NCBI RefSeq assembly: GCF_000219625.1
Contig: NC_018205.1
Location: 558,001-622,000, forward strand
Origin: Zymoseptoria tritici IPO323
Taxonomy: Eukaryota > Ascomycota > Dothideomycetes > Mycosphaerellales > Mycosphaerellaceae
DNA length: 64,000 nt
Direction: 5' to 3'
The notes under the pieces are model-generated. The model was not told the origin of the DNA, made no database searches, and worked only from the letters and a program-made list of their open reading frames with translations. Each line of letters starts with the position of its first letter. The first letter of the stretch is position 1. Below are positions 1-11,559 of the stretch, piece after piece. A program made the position numbers and the translations under genes.

Positions 1-2
1 TG

Positions 3-191
3 AGCAACAAAAATGTGGACTTCTTAACGCTTCTCGCTCAGGGATTGTTTGAGGTCAAGGCTTCGTCATCAGGTCCGGATCCGACCGCATCGACAAGCAA
101 CAGCTGCTCGTATCACCAGCACGCCAAGGACAAAGACTGTCACAGTCGGAAAATGTCTTCGAGAGCCCAGACAGGCCCTGAAGGTCCTTGA
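3..191 (+). CDS. Possible 3' end of a gene entering from the left
   Basis: Frame 3 is open from the window edge to a TGA at 189-191, giving 62 codons rich in Ser, Thr and Pro, and no start codon is needed because the gene would begin outside the window. The residues (for example NVDFLTLLAQGLFEVKA near the start) look protein-like, but I recognise no domain. Overlapping ORFs of about 160 codons on both strands at 49-537 are equally long, so this may be chance. Treat it as a weak call. Confidence 0.22.
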   Translation, partial: SNKNVDFLTLLAQGLFEVKASSSGPDPTASTSNSCSYHQHAKDKDCHSRKMSSRAQTGPEGP

Positions 192-1216
192 GTACGTGAT
201 CATCTCCATTTTCAACACTGGGAAGAGATGCCCAAGGAGCGGGAGTGGCGAGCAGCGTCGGGCGGGAGACCAGGGGAGGAGGAAACTTCAAAACGCAGAG
301 ACGCGGCACAGGACGCAAATCTTGGAGAGACAAAGAGCGGCCGCATTTCCAAAGATATCGGGATATGGTGTACACCAAAGTCGACGAGGACGACCGGTCG
401 CAGGTTTTGCACCGTGTTTGTGCGGATCGGCGCCGGAAGTCGAGTCGATTCGTTTGGAGGGTCGATTCGTTCCGGTAAGCATAGAGGTGACGCAAGACGG
501 TCTGCAATTGCGGCGTTACGTACCGTAGAGCGTTCAATATAGCTTCGTCGTCGTCGACCTTCTACTTGGGACCATTCGAAGGGCGCTAAACCGCATTCTA
601 TCGAATTGTCACGCTTTACCCTAGATGCGACTTTCCTCGACGACGGGACGTCGGAGCGATATATTTCGATGGCGGAGGATAGTATGAAAACTATATAAGA
701 CGCCCTCCAATTGCAACGTTGTACGGATGGCTCAATGTGGCGTCGTCGTCGTCGTCGGTCGTGCTGCTAAGCGGAATTGTTACGCTCGCCCAGTACGCGA
801 CTTTTCTCGACGACGCGACGTTGGAGCGGGACGATGCTAACGGCAGCAGGTCATATACACAATTCGCAATGTACTACGCGATTATGGCGTTGTTTGAGCC
901 GCTCAACATAGCGTGGACGTTGTCGACGTTCGCGCTGCGTAGTGCACTGAGGCGTGCTTGACTCAGGGTTCAGCTGCACTCTTGGCATCCGGCTTTGCGA
1001 CGACCAAGAATCCCCTATCTTCAACGGAACCCTTGCTCAATCGAAACAAAAAGGATACTGCGTTACTCGGCAGACCCCAAGCATGCTTCCCATGCCAATC
1101 TTGGCGCGAAATTCGACGATAAATTCCTAGTCCAAAGCGCCAAACCGGTCCCGGAACTGGAAGGAGAATAGTTTTGTCTACTGCTGTTTTATGTCCAGCT
1201 GTACATCACAAGACCA
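192..1216. other. Intergenic stretch without a supportable gene
   Basis: Several short ORFs overlap on both strands and none has a recognisable domain. An 80-codon ORF at 719-961 on the plus strand has hydrophobic stretches, but it lies across a diverged local duplication and is not convincing. Confidence 0.4.
600..828. repeat. Diverged direct duplication of about 58 bp
   Basis: The block at 600-658 resembles the block at 771-828: both run from a GAATTGT-ACGCT start through CGACTTT-CTCGACGACG to GGAGCG. Each is preceded by a GTC/CGT trinucleotide run (about 545 and 740). The copies differ at about ten positions and lie about 170 bp apart. Confidence 0.4.
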
Positions 1217-4200
1217 CTAGAAATAGCTCCTCGAGTTGATAATGCTTTCTTGAAATGAGTTCTCGGCGCTGGATCCGCCCTCGTTGATTGATGGCTCGAT
1301 GCCCTCGTTTCGGTATATTTTCTTGAGCATTGAATCCTGTTCGACGCCAAACAGCGTGTGTTTGAACTTTTCCAATATTTCGCAGTCGACGTGAGCTGTC
1401 GGTGAGATCGGTGAAAGGCGGCGCAAGAAGCCGATGGTGCGTTCCAAAAGTGTTCGGAATTTTGCGCCGTCTACGAGAGGCCCCATGTACCTGTTGTCAT
1501 GCACCGCAGATAGCACCAACATGTTGCCGAATTGTCTGGAGCGGGTGTCAGTCTTCAGGCTTGTCAACAATGGAGGGACGAAAAGGATGAGTACCTACGC
1601 ATGCGCCGTCCCGTGAATGTTGGTAACAATTAGCCGACCAGGAATGCCATCAAAGGCGACAGTGCTTTGCATCGCCGCATCGATGCAACGTTTGGCAGCG
1701 GCCCAGATTTCTTGATCTGGAAACTGCTGGATGGCTCTGAAAATGTGAATATCTGCCTTGTCGCGAGGGTTGCCATAGCCATCTCGAGCAGCCTCTTCCA
1801 CATTTTGAGCATTGTCGCGCACATACGGCATGATGTGAAGCGCATAGTCCAGGAAAGGTCGGTTAATAATGTAACGCGTTCCCCAGTACTTTGCACGTAG
1901 ACGCGCCGCCAATATGTCTTTCGCTGCCGCATCTTCGTCGTGCCATTTCAGGGAGTCGGGGAGAGCCTCTCGCCATTGCTCGAGAATGGAATCATGGCTC
2001 CTGAGCATTTCTTGCACCTCTTTCAGTGGTTTCTCAAGCGAGTCGTTGCCGAACAGCTCGCGGTGCACCTGATTCAGCCTCCGTCGCAGGAACAATTGTG
2101 CAGAATAGAAGATGAGCACATTTTCGTGTTTGAGGCTACCGTCGGAGTGAATTCCAGTGTACGACTCATTCTCGTTCACCTTGTGAGGCATTAGGAGACG
2201 ATGTTCAATGTTCTGAATGCCGCTAGCTGGAAGTTTTAACTCAGCAAGAATGTCGCTTTCCAGCTGTAAACATGTCCATGATGCAAGCACGATCAAACTT
2301 TGCCGAGTATCCTTGATCCGGGCCTGGGAGTTTAAGAACTGCGTCCGGCTTCCGTACATAACCCAGTAATTGTCTTTATATAGCTTGTAGCGATCGAGGA
2401 GTATGAGGATAGCACGGCCTGCCATGGTAATCCAGCTCATACTCTCTTTGACTCGAGCTAACTGACCTTTATAAAGTCCCGCCAAGAGGAACATTTGTGC
2501 GTGGAGAAGATCATTGCCGTCGCCCTGGTCGCCCATGATTTCCGCGGCTTCTGCGTAATAGGCCATGCCGGGTATAACGTCCAGATTGCGAGGACGGAAT
2601 GTAGTGGAGAAGCCCTTTAAGGAGGCACGGGGACTTCGTAGGTCTAGCATAAGAACGGTGCCATCTGAGGGGGAAGTGGTCTGCGATGTCGACGTCGATG
2701 TCGGCGACACGGGAGGTGGCTCCATATTTGCCGACACAGGTGAACTGCCCGCGGAGCCCCGGCTACCAGATATCTGATGCACGACGATCTTTTCTTCCAA
2801 CTGACTGTCAGGGACGATCGAGGGCAACGCGTCCTTATGCTGGCAGATTTTTCCCAATGCCATGACGAGGTAGATGATAGCGTTTGAGGGAGATCTCTCC
2901 ATGACGGCCTCTCTGGGCAAGTCCGGTTCAGAGCCTGAACCGCCGCCAATGTTGCGCGCTGCTCCGGATGTATTCGAGCGTTGCCTTTTCAGAAGACGCT
3001 CGTTGTCGTCGTTGCCAACCGCCCGCGCAGCCTGCGGCCGCCTGCTGCTGTATCTCCTGATGAATTTGTCGAACATTGAGTCTAGTTGCCGTTTGTCCAG
3101 GAACGGATGCATGACGTGAATGTTACGCATGTAGCTCTTGTACAGCGAGAGGACCGTCTGGGCATCGAGGTCCAGGTGGCCATCGGCATTGAGTCCGCCC
3201 ACGCCATACGGCTCAGATCTGCCTGCATTGCCACTCGATGTCGAAGGGGACCCCATTCCCCGCATACCTTCAGTAAGAGTCCTGTGGTACGCAGCGTCGC
3301 CACTTGCGTCGCCCTGAGCAGGACTTGCGTGACCTCCGGGCTGGGTGCCATCATACGCATCGATGCCCTCTCCTTGAGGCCATAATCGCACCACGCCGCG
3401 GTCCTCTGCTTCCATCACGTACGCGTCGTTGCAGTTCACGCCGGCTCGCTTGAGAAGCGGGCGGACGCTCGGCCATAAGAGCAATAACTTGTGTGGAGCG
3501 GTGCGATGATCTTCCAGATCGGGTTTTCGAGATGACCGTGGAGCCAAGTCCTCGTCCAAGGACAGTTCCGGTTCCGCAGCACTCACGGTATGATTGAAAT
3601 GGACAGGCGGAGCATTAGTCTGAGTTTTCTGCTCGAAATTTCGCAATCGAGCCTCGAATTGATCGATCTTTGTAGTCAGTTCTGTCAGTCCTTGCGAATG
3701 TCTCTTCATGTATTGGAGGACTTCTTCCATATTCTTGTCGATCCTAAGCCCTGTTAGTGAAAATTACAGTACGCAGCGGATCACTGACTTAGCAGGAGGT
3801 GTATCGCGGTATTGACACGACAAATCGTTCTCTTTGCAGAACGTACAGGGCGATCCTTCATCGCACTTTTGTTTGCGCTGCCTGCATTGCTCACATGCCT
3901 GGAACGAATGAGTCAAGTCGACATTCCCATGATTTGACACACCTACTTGTGTTGCACGTGTCGATTTCCGTCTGGGGCCGTAATTCACGCTTGCAATCGG
4001 CCTGTAGGTGGGCGCGCCTCCGTGCATCGGTGGTCCTGGAGGCGGATATGGCTGGTGGTGTTGACCCATAATTGGAATTATCGCATACGGGGGATGCTGT
4101 TCGTGACGAGCCGGTGGTGGTTGGAACATGCCATGGTGTGGTACACCATTTGTCGGCGGGTACCCAGGGTGTCCACCATGATCTATAGGCTTTGGAGGTG

Positions 4201-4616
4201 GCGGCGCGCCTTGCAGCCGCGGCTGTGCGCCGTCGCGCCCAGACGACGAATGTGGGAAGTGCGGGTGTCCTTCGCGCTGCTGCTTGTGGGGCGGTTGGGG
4301 GAACGGATCGTGGTTCGATTGTTCGGAGCTGGGAGGCCGCTGGCGCATAGGATGCGGATTATATGGGCGGAAGCTGCTGCTACCGCTGCTGCTGTTGCTG
4401 GTGCGGATACAACTAAGGCGGAGGAGCTTGATATGGCTGATGGTGCTGCGGCGGAGGCGGCGCTTGGTGCTGGGCTTTCCCGTGCTGCTGGGGGATTGTG
4501 ATGGGACGGAAGAGGTGGTTGCGCAGAGTGCGGCGGAGGTCGAGAGTCGTGGTCGGTAGGGGAAGAGGAGTGGGTTGTTGGCCGTAAGGCGGCGGTCCCC
4601 TCTTGTATGGGTCCAT
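1217..4616 (-). CDS. Zn2Cys6 transcription factor with fungal-specific TF domain
   Basis: This is a sequence-specific nuclear transcription regulator. From the N-terminus it has a Pro/Gln/His-rich region (~210 aa), a binuclear zinc cluster (CEQCRQRKQKCDEG followed by two Cys, ~residues 212-240), a linker starting AKIDKNMEEVLQYMK that joins a coiled coil, and a long middle-homology domain to about residue 1060. Introns are well supported at 3899-3946 (48 nt, in frame), 3744-3788 (45 nt) and 1536-1598 (63 nt). Removing them gives a continuous frame (2,976 nt from the ATG at 4348). The likely true start is the ATG at 4616 (MDPYKRGPPPYG), which needs a 40-nt intron at 4374-4413, giving about 1,067 aa. 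Alternatively, two TAG codons there are CAG-to-TAG mutations and the N-terminus is damaged. Target genes cannot be inferred. Confidence 0.85.
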
Positions 4617-4962
4617 AATGTAAGTTCTCGAGCCCTGCAGTGTGTCCGGCTCTCACGGCGGGCACACAGGGATGGGCGCGCGCACAGAGAGACTCAAGGC
4701 GACACGGCCGACGCCCAGGTGATCATTCGCAGTCTGCGAAATGCGAAATGGTCGTGGTGCCGCAAGAGCAGAGTGCCACGAGCGAGGCAGAGTTGAGGTT
4801 CACCACCCCACTGGTAGAGCCGAAGTCCATTGCGACCCGGCTGCGGCGCCGAAGTCTCGCAGCAGCAGTCGCGGAACTCTGTCCGCAGACTGACTTATCA
4901 TAAGATTGTCCAATCAACGCCTAGGAGGCGAGCGGACTGTCGGCTTGCGGCATTCGATCCTT

Positions 4963-5345
4963 GCGTGCTGGCTCTAACACATGTGAGATGTGCAGGGATC
5001 ACACAGATATTCCGATTTTTAGCGCGCTGGTACTACCATCCGTGCAGTAGCGCGCTGGTTCTAACACATGTGAGATGTGCAGGGATTACACAGATATTCC
5101 GACTTTAAGCGCGCTGGTAATACCATACGTGTAGATACGCAGGGAGCACACAGATCTTCCGACTTTTAGCGCGCTGGTTCTAAATGCGTAAAGTAAGCAG
5201 GGATCACACAGATATCCCGACATTTAGCGCGCTGTTTCTACCATCCGTGTAAACTCGCAGGGATTACACACATCCTCCGACATTTAGCGCGCCGGCCCTG
5301 CATGCGTAAAGTAAGCAGGGATCATACAGGTATTGCGTTTGGCGC
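4963..5345. repeat. Degenerate tandem array, unit about 59 bp
   Basis: The word AGCGCGCTGG or a close variant recurs at 5021, 5049, 5108, 5168, 5226 and 5286, each followed by a CAGGGAT(C/T)ACACA core and a TTCCGAC-TTTT end. Spacing is 28, 59, 60, 58 and 60 bp, so there are about six units and one is truncated to 28 bp. The array lies about 350 bp upstream of the transcription-factor start, in gene-free DNA. Confidence 0.8.
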
Positions 5346-6325
5346 GCTTCTCGGCAGCGATCTGCATTATTGCCGAAGAACGGACTCGCCGCGACGCTCA
5401 TGCACCTTTTACGCAATCGCCGCCGCTTCGCAAAGGATTCTCCAGGCACATACATGTGGTGGAGGGCTCATCGAGAAGCACACACCCCGCGCTCGCCGCA
5501 ACATATGACATGACTGGGTACACAAAGACCACAGTGGATAGATTCTCGACTGTTATCGGACAGCTTTGCTCCGACAGGCACAAGCACGCAACTGGCCGAC
5601 GGAAACGAGACTGAGCATGAATGCGCAAGCGACGAAAGGCAGAGACCTTTATCAATGTGTATAGAACGTGTTTCCAGCGTGCTTCTTCTCTCCCAGGCTT
5701 AGACGCGTTATTCACGTTGTACGACTTATCTCCTTTCCCTTGCGTCATTTGGAGGCGACAGAACTCCGACAGAACTCCTCGCGGGCGACAGTGGGCCTCG
5801 CGGGCGACGAAGTCCATCGTCGGCGGCGGATCGCTATCGCGTTCCTTCTAGTCAATACGTGTCTAAATGCGATCAGCTATGGGAGTAGCCACAACAAACA
5901 AGCGAAAGCTAGTGGCTTAATGAAAGTGGCCAATAGCGAGGTATCAACAAGCGGCACAACTAGATTACCGGACGAAGACAACATGTGCTGTCCTTCGTGT
6001 TGTCATCCGAGAAAGTTACATGACCAAAGTGAACATGACCATCGGGGCATGTATTTGGCAACAACAGCCTCGGAGCACTTATGCGCCCACAGCGCATTCT
6101 TCAGCGCTATTCGCGATGGCACTCCATTTTGCTGACCCTCCGTGCTATGCGACCACGGAGTTGGATGGCTGGTCCATAAGTCTATGCGTGAATGCCTCGC
6201 AAATATCTGAAAAGTCAGCTGTCTTCGAAAGCTGATAGCCTTACACTAGCTCCTAGGTGCTCCGTGGTACCTTTGCAACGAGAGGTAGTCGAGTACCATC
6301 ATAATTTCTCCCTCCAGGAGTACGG
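5346..6325. other. Gene-free stretch
   Basis: ORFs of up to about 155 codons overlap on both strands (for example 5398-5817 minus and 5668-6135 plus), but none shows a domain, a plausible splice structure or a composition that separates it from the others. I see nothing supportable. Confidence 0.35.
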
Positions 6326-7023
6326 CAAATCCTGGCATCAGGAAACAGTGCATTCATCTGACTCATTGATGACTCGACTGTACTTAAGTACACTCACGAG
6401 CCTAGTGGCGATATGACTCGACTGGAGATCGAACACCAAATTCTCACTACGGTGGGCAAGCATCCGGGAATTATTGCACAGAAAGGTCTTTTAGAGCAAG
6501 GCCTATACTTGAACGTGCGGCGAACGGGACAATATACTGGTACTTAGCCGAGTCTGGTCATCCGACTCCAACTTTGCAGCAGCGATTGACCTGGTGTCTA
6601 CAGTTGGTGCAGGCAATCAAGCATGTGCACTCCAAGTGCGTTATCCACTGCGACATCCGACCTACCAATGTACTCCTTGACGGAAACCTTGATGTGAAGC
6701 TCGCCGACTTCCAGGGTAATTCTGTTTCGAAGGACGGGCAGGTCATATTAACAGGATAAAATGGCGAAAGGTGCAGATATCTCTGCCCTCGAGACGATGA
6801 GTTCAGTGCCAGTGTGGCAACAGACCTGTTTGCGCTTGGGTCTACTCTCTACTTCATTATGTCAGGCCACGAAGTGTTCCCGGATATTATTGGCGGAAAG
6901 GAGGGATGGGACCAGGTCGTCAGGACTCGTTTCGAGAGCGACAGACACAATGGATGATGCTGCTTCAGAAATCCTTGCTGTTGAGCGAGTGTACCGAACC
7001 ACAGAGCTGAGAAAATCTGCATA
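6326..7023 (+). pseudogene. Broken fungal protein kinase
   Basis: Kinase landmarks appear in order: a glycine-rich segment near 6326 (LASGNSAFI), the ATP-binding lysine in STVLKYTHEP (about 6375-6405), the alpha-C Glu (RLEIEHQIL), HPGIIAQ, the catalytic loop VIHCDIRPTNVLLD (about 6645-6690), KLADFQGNS as the DFG segment, and VATDLFALGSTLYFIMSGHEVFPD in the C-lobe. The frame is broken by TGA at 6359-6361 (probably once TGG, in FI-W-LID), a frameshift near 6510 (before AANGTIYWYL), TAA at 6757-6759 and TGA at 6955-6957. The family looks the same as the kinase at 29431-46947, with the same HxDIRPxNxLLD loop. No transposon lies within it. It is almost certainly non-functional. Confidence 0.8.
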
Positions 7024-7775
7024 ACACTGCATGAAGCTGCAGAGAACTATGAATGCCAGCGAAGAAAAGAAGTTCCGATAAGCGCTACGTGCGCATATCT
7101 CGCTTGTCGCCCGGTTGGATTGGGTCCCGGACGACTACCACATCTAGACTCGCTCAATCTCCAGCTCAGTGACCCCTCTCTGCTTCACCTCGCAAGGCTT
7201 TGATTCACGAAGGACGGAGATACCGCGTCCTATGTAACATTAACCGACGGGATCAGTTTTCCAGAACGCCGAACACGGAGTGCGACTCTTGATCTTTACG
7301 GCAGTAGAGGAGCAGATGCTACGCGGTACTAGCCACGCGATACCAGCTGCATCAAAACCAATACTGCCGGAAGGCTCGCCATATAATGGAGCATGGGCTG
7401 CTGGCCATTCGTTGATTTCGTTAGCTGTTTTGTCTGCTCCCCGGCCTCGTTCAGGAAGTCCATCCCTGCAACGCTACCGTACCTAGACAGAGTCGCTGTG
7501 ATACCAGGCGACATGGCGAATCAGCTGCAGGAACTCGAGGGGCATTATGCCCATAGCGCGCACAAGATAGACCAGTGTCAGATCTCATCAGAATGAACAT
7601 TCGCGAGTGCTGGCGGTTCGTTGTGCCGCATCGCCCAGCACTCTCGCTTATAATGAACTCGAGTACATAAGCGTCAACGCATGCCTTTCGTTACTGTTTC
7701 AAATCACACCTTCTTTCGCACTGTGAGGAAATAACAACCAAGATCCCCTGTTCCCAGTCACGTAACATTTCTAAG
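7024..7775. other. Gene-free stretch
   Basis: It probably holds the decayed tail of the kinase pseudogene at its start. ORFs of about 60 codons at 7280-7596 have no recognisable features. Confidence 0.35.
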
Positions 7776-7916
7776 ATGGCTTATATGGTGTTCACCGCGC
7801 TTGTCTGCGGACAGCAGTGTGCCAATCCCGATTGCAAATTCGACAACATCTCAGGAGCCCAGACCTGCGAGAAATGTGGCAAGAACATTGGCAGTCCTGC
7901 TGGACCTAAGAAGTAG
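7776..7916 (+). CDS. 46-aa Cys-rich mini-protein
   Basis: A short ORF starts at MAYMVFTALVCGQQC and ends PAGPKK. It has the pattern C-x3-C-x3-C-x12-C-x2-C, which would suit a small zinc ribbon; the ANPDCKFDNISGAQTC-EKCGK stretch resembles the N-P-x-C ... N ... C-x2-C layout of RanBP2-type or zinc-ribbon modules. The preceding sequence carries no obvious extra exon. It sits about 290 bp from the left end of transposon copy 1. The function is unknown, and at this size it could also be a fragment of a longer gene. Confidence 0.4.
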   Translation: MAYMVFTALVCGQQCANPDCKFDNISGAQTCEKCGKNIGSPAGPKK

Positions 7917-8202
7917 CGGTTAGAGAGAAGGCACGCGATGGTATGTCTGCTATGACAAGATAGTCTGAACCTGCTGATCACGTCTTATCTAGGGGGTATA
8001 GAGGGGAGACATGGGTCCGAACCTGAGGGAGAGAGAGACATAAGACCAGTCATTTCCGTTGTTGCCGCGCGCGATTCAGTTCGAAAGCAATTCCCAAGCC
8101 GCCTGTTACGCGAAAGTCTCTCATCCTGCCTCCTTGATGCTTTGCATGAATCAGAATAGAAATGAAGTGGTTGAAGTTACCAGGTTCTTCGTCCGGCGCC
8201 TA

Positions 8203-8255
8203 TTCTAAGAGTCAAAAGGGTCGGGACGCCAAGACTTTTTGATTTAACTTCAAGT
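8203..8255 (+). repeat. Left terminal inverted repeat of copy 1
   Basis: It starts TTCTAAGAG and then GTCAAAAGGGTCGGGACGCC; it is the reverse complement of 12772-12824, with 39 identical bases after an imperfect 9-base tip. Confidence 0.88.
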
Positions 8256-8481
8256 TCTCTAACACCGGGTAGACTGATATTACACACCTGCCCTACACCC
8301 TTAAAACACTATGAACAGCGACAACATTGAGTTACTATCTTTACCTCCTGTGCATTCTCGTTATTTTGAGCTATTAATACTGTCGTTACTATTAAGACTC
8401 GGCGCGCAATCGCTCCTCGAACTTTCCAGCCTCTTATATAAGGAGACCTAGCCGACATTCTTCTACTAAGACTCCTAAGAC

Positions 8482-10486
8482 TCGCTAACACCCTCTATAC
8501 ACGACTCTACGTACACGAGCGACGATATACGCGATATAGCATCTTCTGACCGTCCCCTAAGCCCTCCGGAAGACGCATACTCGCAGTTTCAGATACAACT
8601 ACTACTAAGCTCGGATATACTAGAGCTAGAGCCGGCATTGCTAACAGAGACTTAGGTTATTACCCTAAGCAATAGGGATCCTACTAAGGAGGCTATATAG
8701 CGTAACGGCAACGACAACAACACTAGCTATATGCTTACAAGAAGACGTGCAAGAGCATTGTCGTTGTCGGCTAAGGGCGTAGTAGAGGTAACAACAACGC
8801 CGGCTAAACGAACGAGAGCCTCGAAGTTAGTAACCTTTGAACTTCCTCCTAGCTACATTAGCAGCGATACAGCAGTGCCTCGAACAGGCGGCACAGCAGC
8901 CTAAATGCCACCTAAAACAGCACCTTAGACGGCACCTAAGGGCACGTCTCGTACTACTGTAAATGCTAACAAGAGGAAGGCCCAAGCAGCTAATAAAGCT
9001 ACTAAACTAGCCGTTGCGAGGGCTGCAGAGGTCGCCGCTAATAAAGGGCCTAAACCAGCTACTAAGCCGGCGCCGAAGAGGGCTCCAAAACTACCACTAC
9101 TATCGTCTGATATTAATAGTAAGTTCTACGATCTATCTATTAATATAGCTGACTAACCTCGTCGTGTTTTTAGTGCCGTCCGACGACTATAGCGTGGACT
9201 AGGAGCCGTCTAAGGAAGCAGCTAATTAGCCGACTTAGGACGAGTCGTCTTAGCCGACTTACTAATCCTTAACACCGGTAGCCGTAACAACTTCTAGCTC
9301 TGCTACTAAACGCCGCAGGACTAATAGCCCTAAGCGATACAAGATCCTCGTTTTCTACTACATTATGTTTAATAATTAGGAGATCAACCTGCTTAATGCC
9401 GTATACACCGGTAAACGCATGCAGTTGCAAGGCTTGCTGAACTTAGCGAGGTTAAAGGTAGTAGACTACACGAATAAACAGGGCCTAAGGAAGCGGCTTG
9501 TTAGACGAGATGGCGTGTTAACGGCACGCAAGCACGGCGACAAGGTTAACCTCACCGTAGAGTAGCCTAAAGACACTATAGTCCTTAGTTATATAGAGCA
9601 GCTAACTCCCTATATTGCATACCTTAAGGGCTATCCTTTAATTAAGCTAGATATCACAGAGCGTTAGCACAACCTTCTACCGTCTACGAACGCTAGTACT
9701 ACTGCTATAGACTCCGACAACCTTATGCTAGTCGAACTAGACTCTTAAGACACGCTAGTGCTAAAGGGCCGCAAGTCCGCCAACGACAAGAGCAAGGAGT
9801 TATATAAACAGACTAAGAGCTAGTTCCGCAAGCTTATTAACCTCTACAAGTGCACAGATAGATTCTATAGCACCGGCTCTAGCAAGACGACTGCGTAGAT
9901 AGCCTGCTTCGTATAGCGTAGTATGCACTATAGCCTCCTTACGAAGAACCTTTAAGACTAGAGCTACTACATTAAAGCTAATACTGCAACATAGCATACT
10001 ATGCTAACGCACATTATAGAGCAAGTCCTTTAGCAGAATAAGGACGCTACAAGGGGCAAGAAGAAGGTAGCAACAGAGCCGCTAATACAGCAACAACAAC
10101 CGCATTATGCTCTACTACCTTACTAGCTAATGCAGATGCCGCAAATGTAGCCTTAACAGCCTACCTTGCCGGTAGCTACCGTAGATACTTCACAACGTAG
10201 TAGTCTACTAGCCGCTACTATAAAACAGGCTATAGATAATCCAGTTAACGTTAAGAAGTACTGTTAATAGCTTAGTAAGAGGCAGCCGGTTATAGCCGAG
10301 CGGCTAAAGACAATTAGCGGTTACCTTGCTGCTAACTTCTAGTACATTACTATGCTTAAGGAAGAGCCGGACTCGGTGTTAGCTATTAATGTAAAAGAGA
10401 CTAGTATCCGGAGACAGCTACAGAGCAAGGAGAACATCTTAAAGTATGTCTACTTGTTAGAGGCTATGCTAGAGGTAGATCTATAA
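8482..10486 (+). pseudogene. Accessory gene of the DNA transposon, RIP-decayed
   Basis: One frame can be followed from about 8482 to TAA at 10484-10486. A canonical intron at 9119-9173 (55 nt, donor GTAAGT, branch-like GCTGAC, acceptor TTTTTAG) must be removed to keep the frame, and all internal stops are TAG/TAA. The decoded protein would be about 640 aa: an acidic/Ser-rich start, a long Lys/Ala/Pro-rich basic region (about 8910-9090), a middle segment ending near DNLMLVELDS, and a C-terminal part with Gln-rich runs (about 10085-10190) and the segment VIAERLKTISGYL near 10300. No start ATG survives. I do not recognise a domain. The presence of a real intron argues that this was an expressed protein gene. 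In copy 2 the intron donor reads GC instead of GT. Confidence 0.7.
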
Positions 10487-11559
10487 ATACACAAGGCAGT
10501 AGAAGTAGTAGAGTTAGCGGCGTTTGTAGTAGAGTCGTTGTTCGAATTCTGTTAGGGTTAGTGCGTTTCCTCCGGAGCTAGCTCTTAACAACCACTACTC
10601 CGATCGCTTTAATATTGCAATGTGTTGTAGCCTAATTTATTCGCTCGGCGCTCATTTAGTTTTTATGTCGATTAACTGTTAGGTTGTAATGTTATCGTCG
10701 TCGGCGATGCGCATAGTTATTTAGAGTTTTCGAATTCGAGCTTGCACAAGCTGAAGTTATACTTACTAGTCTGTAGATTCTTGCGTACGCGATAACTCTA
10801 CAACTATACTAGCAATTAACACTATTCTTTTTTTATACTTTACCGACGATAATAAGCTACAGCTCTATGTAGTTACTATAATAATTACGCGATAGCTTTA
10901 ATGCAAGGTGTAGGTGCAAAGTCGAAATAAGTTCGCCGCCGCTAGTAAGGCGCTAGTGCGAGGACCCTAAGTTTTAGCGTATAATTCTGCTTAGCACTAG
11001 ATCCAATACTTTCTACTACGACTACGCAGCCGCACTCCTTAAGCGTCCAAACAGAGGCACGCTGTCACCGAGATCTATAAGCGCGGGCGCCGTCAAAAAA
11101 GAAACGGAGAGAATCGACCGCGTAACGGTAAAGATATGTACATCCCTAATGTTCGCAGATCGAGGGGTAAGAAATCCGAGCCGGATTTAAGAACCCTAAG
11201 AACCTTAAATTCCGCGAATTTCGACATAACTAACTTGCATTAATTGTTGCACTATAACAACACAACTAAATTCGCTAATTGTTTTTTTGTTTAACAGCAT
11301 AGAGCGCGCGCTATGCGATAAGTGTTGTGTTTAGAGCATTTAAGGTGTGCGTGGCTGCGCGGTGTGGAATCTAGCTAAGAGCGGGTACTCCCGCTTCCCC
11401 GCGGAGGTAACGGATTTAGGGTTTCAGCCTCAAAGTTCATATGCTTAGCAAATTCTTACAACTACCAACGACTCTTTAAGCACTAATATCGCGACGACGG
11501 AGGCTCGTGAAAAATAAGCGAGCACAAAGGGCTCTAAGAGCAAGATAAGGGCTTTCGAT

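Noticed and set aside
4183..4665. 160-codon minus ORF in another frame across the transcription-factor N-terminus
   Set aside because: Ser/Ala/Pro-rich shadow; it does not join the zinc-cluster exon in frame, though part of it (THSSSPTDHDSRPPP) has a similar composition.
4963..5345. CRISPR-like array
   Set aside because: Units are degenerate head-to-tail repeats without unique spacers, and the organism is a fungus.
8203..8255. Calling the element MITE-like or Fot1/pogo on the TA duplication alone
   Set aside because: Size, the long TIRs and two large genes exclude a MITE; the transposase core looks Tc1/IS630-like, and I saw no pogo-type CENP-B helix-turn-helix region.
8482..10486. TAG reassigned to Gln (alternative genetic code) instead of RIP
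   Set aside because: TAG repeatedly fits Gln in decayed genes, but intact genes here (for example LINE ORF1 and IFI6-like) use TAG or TAA as true stops or avoid internal TAG, and catalytic residues and zinc ligands are lost by the same G-to-A/C-to-T changes. RIP explains all of it.
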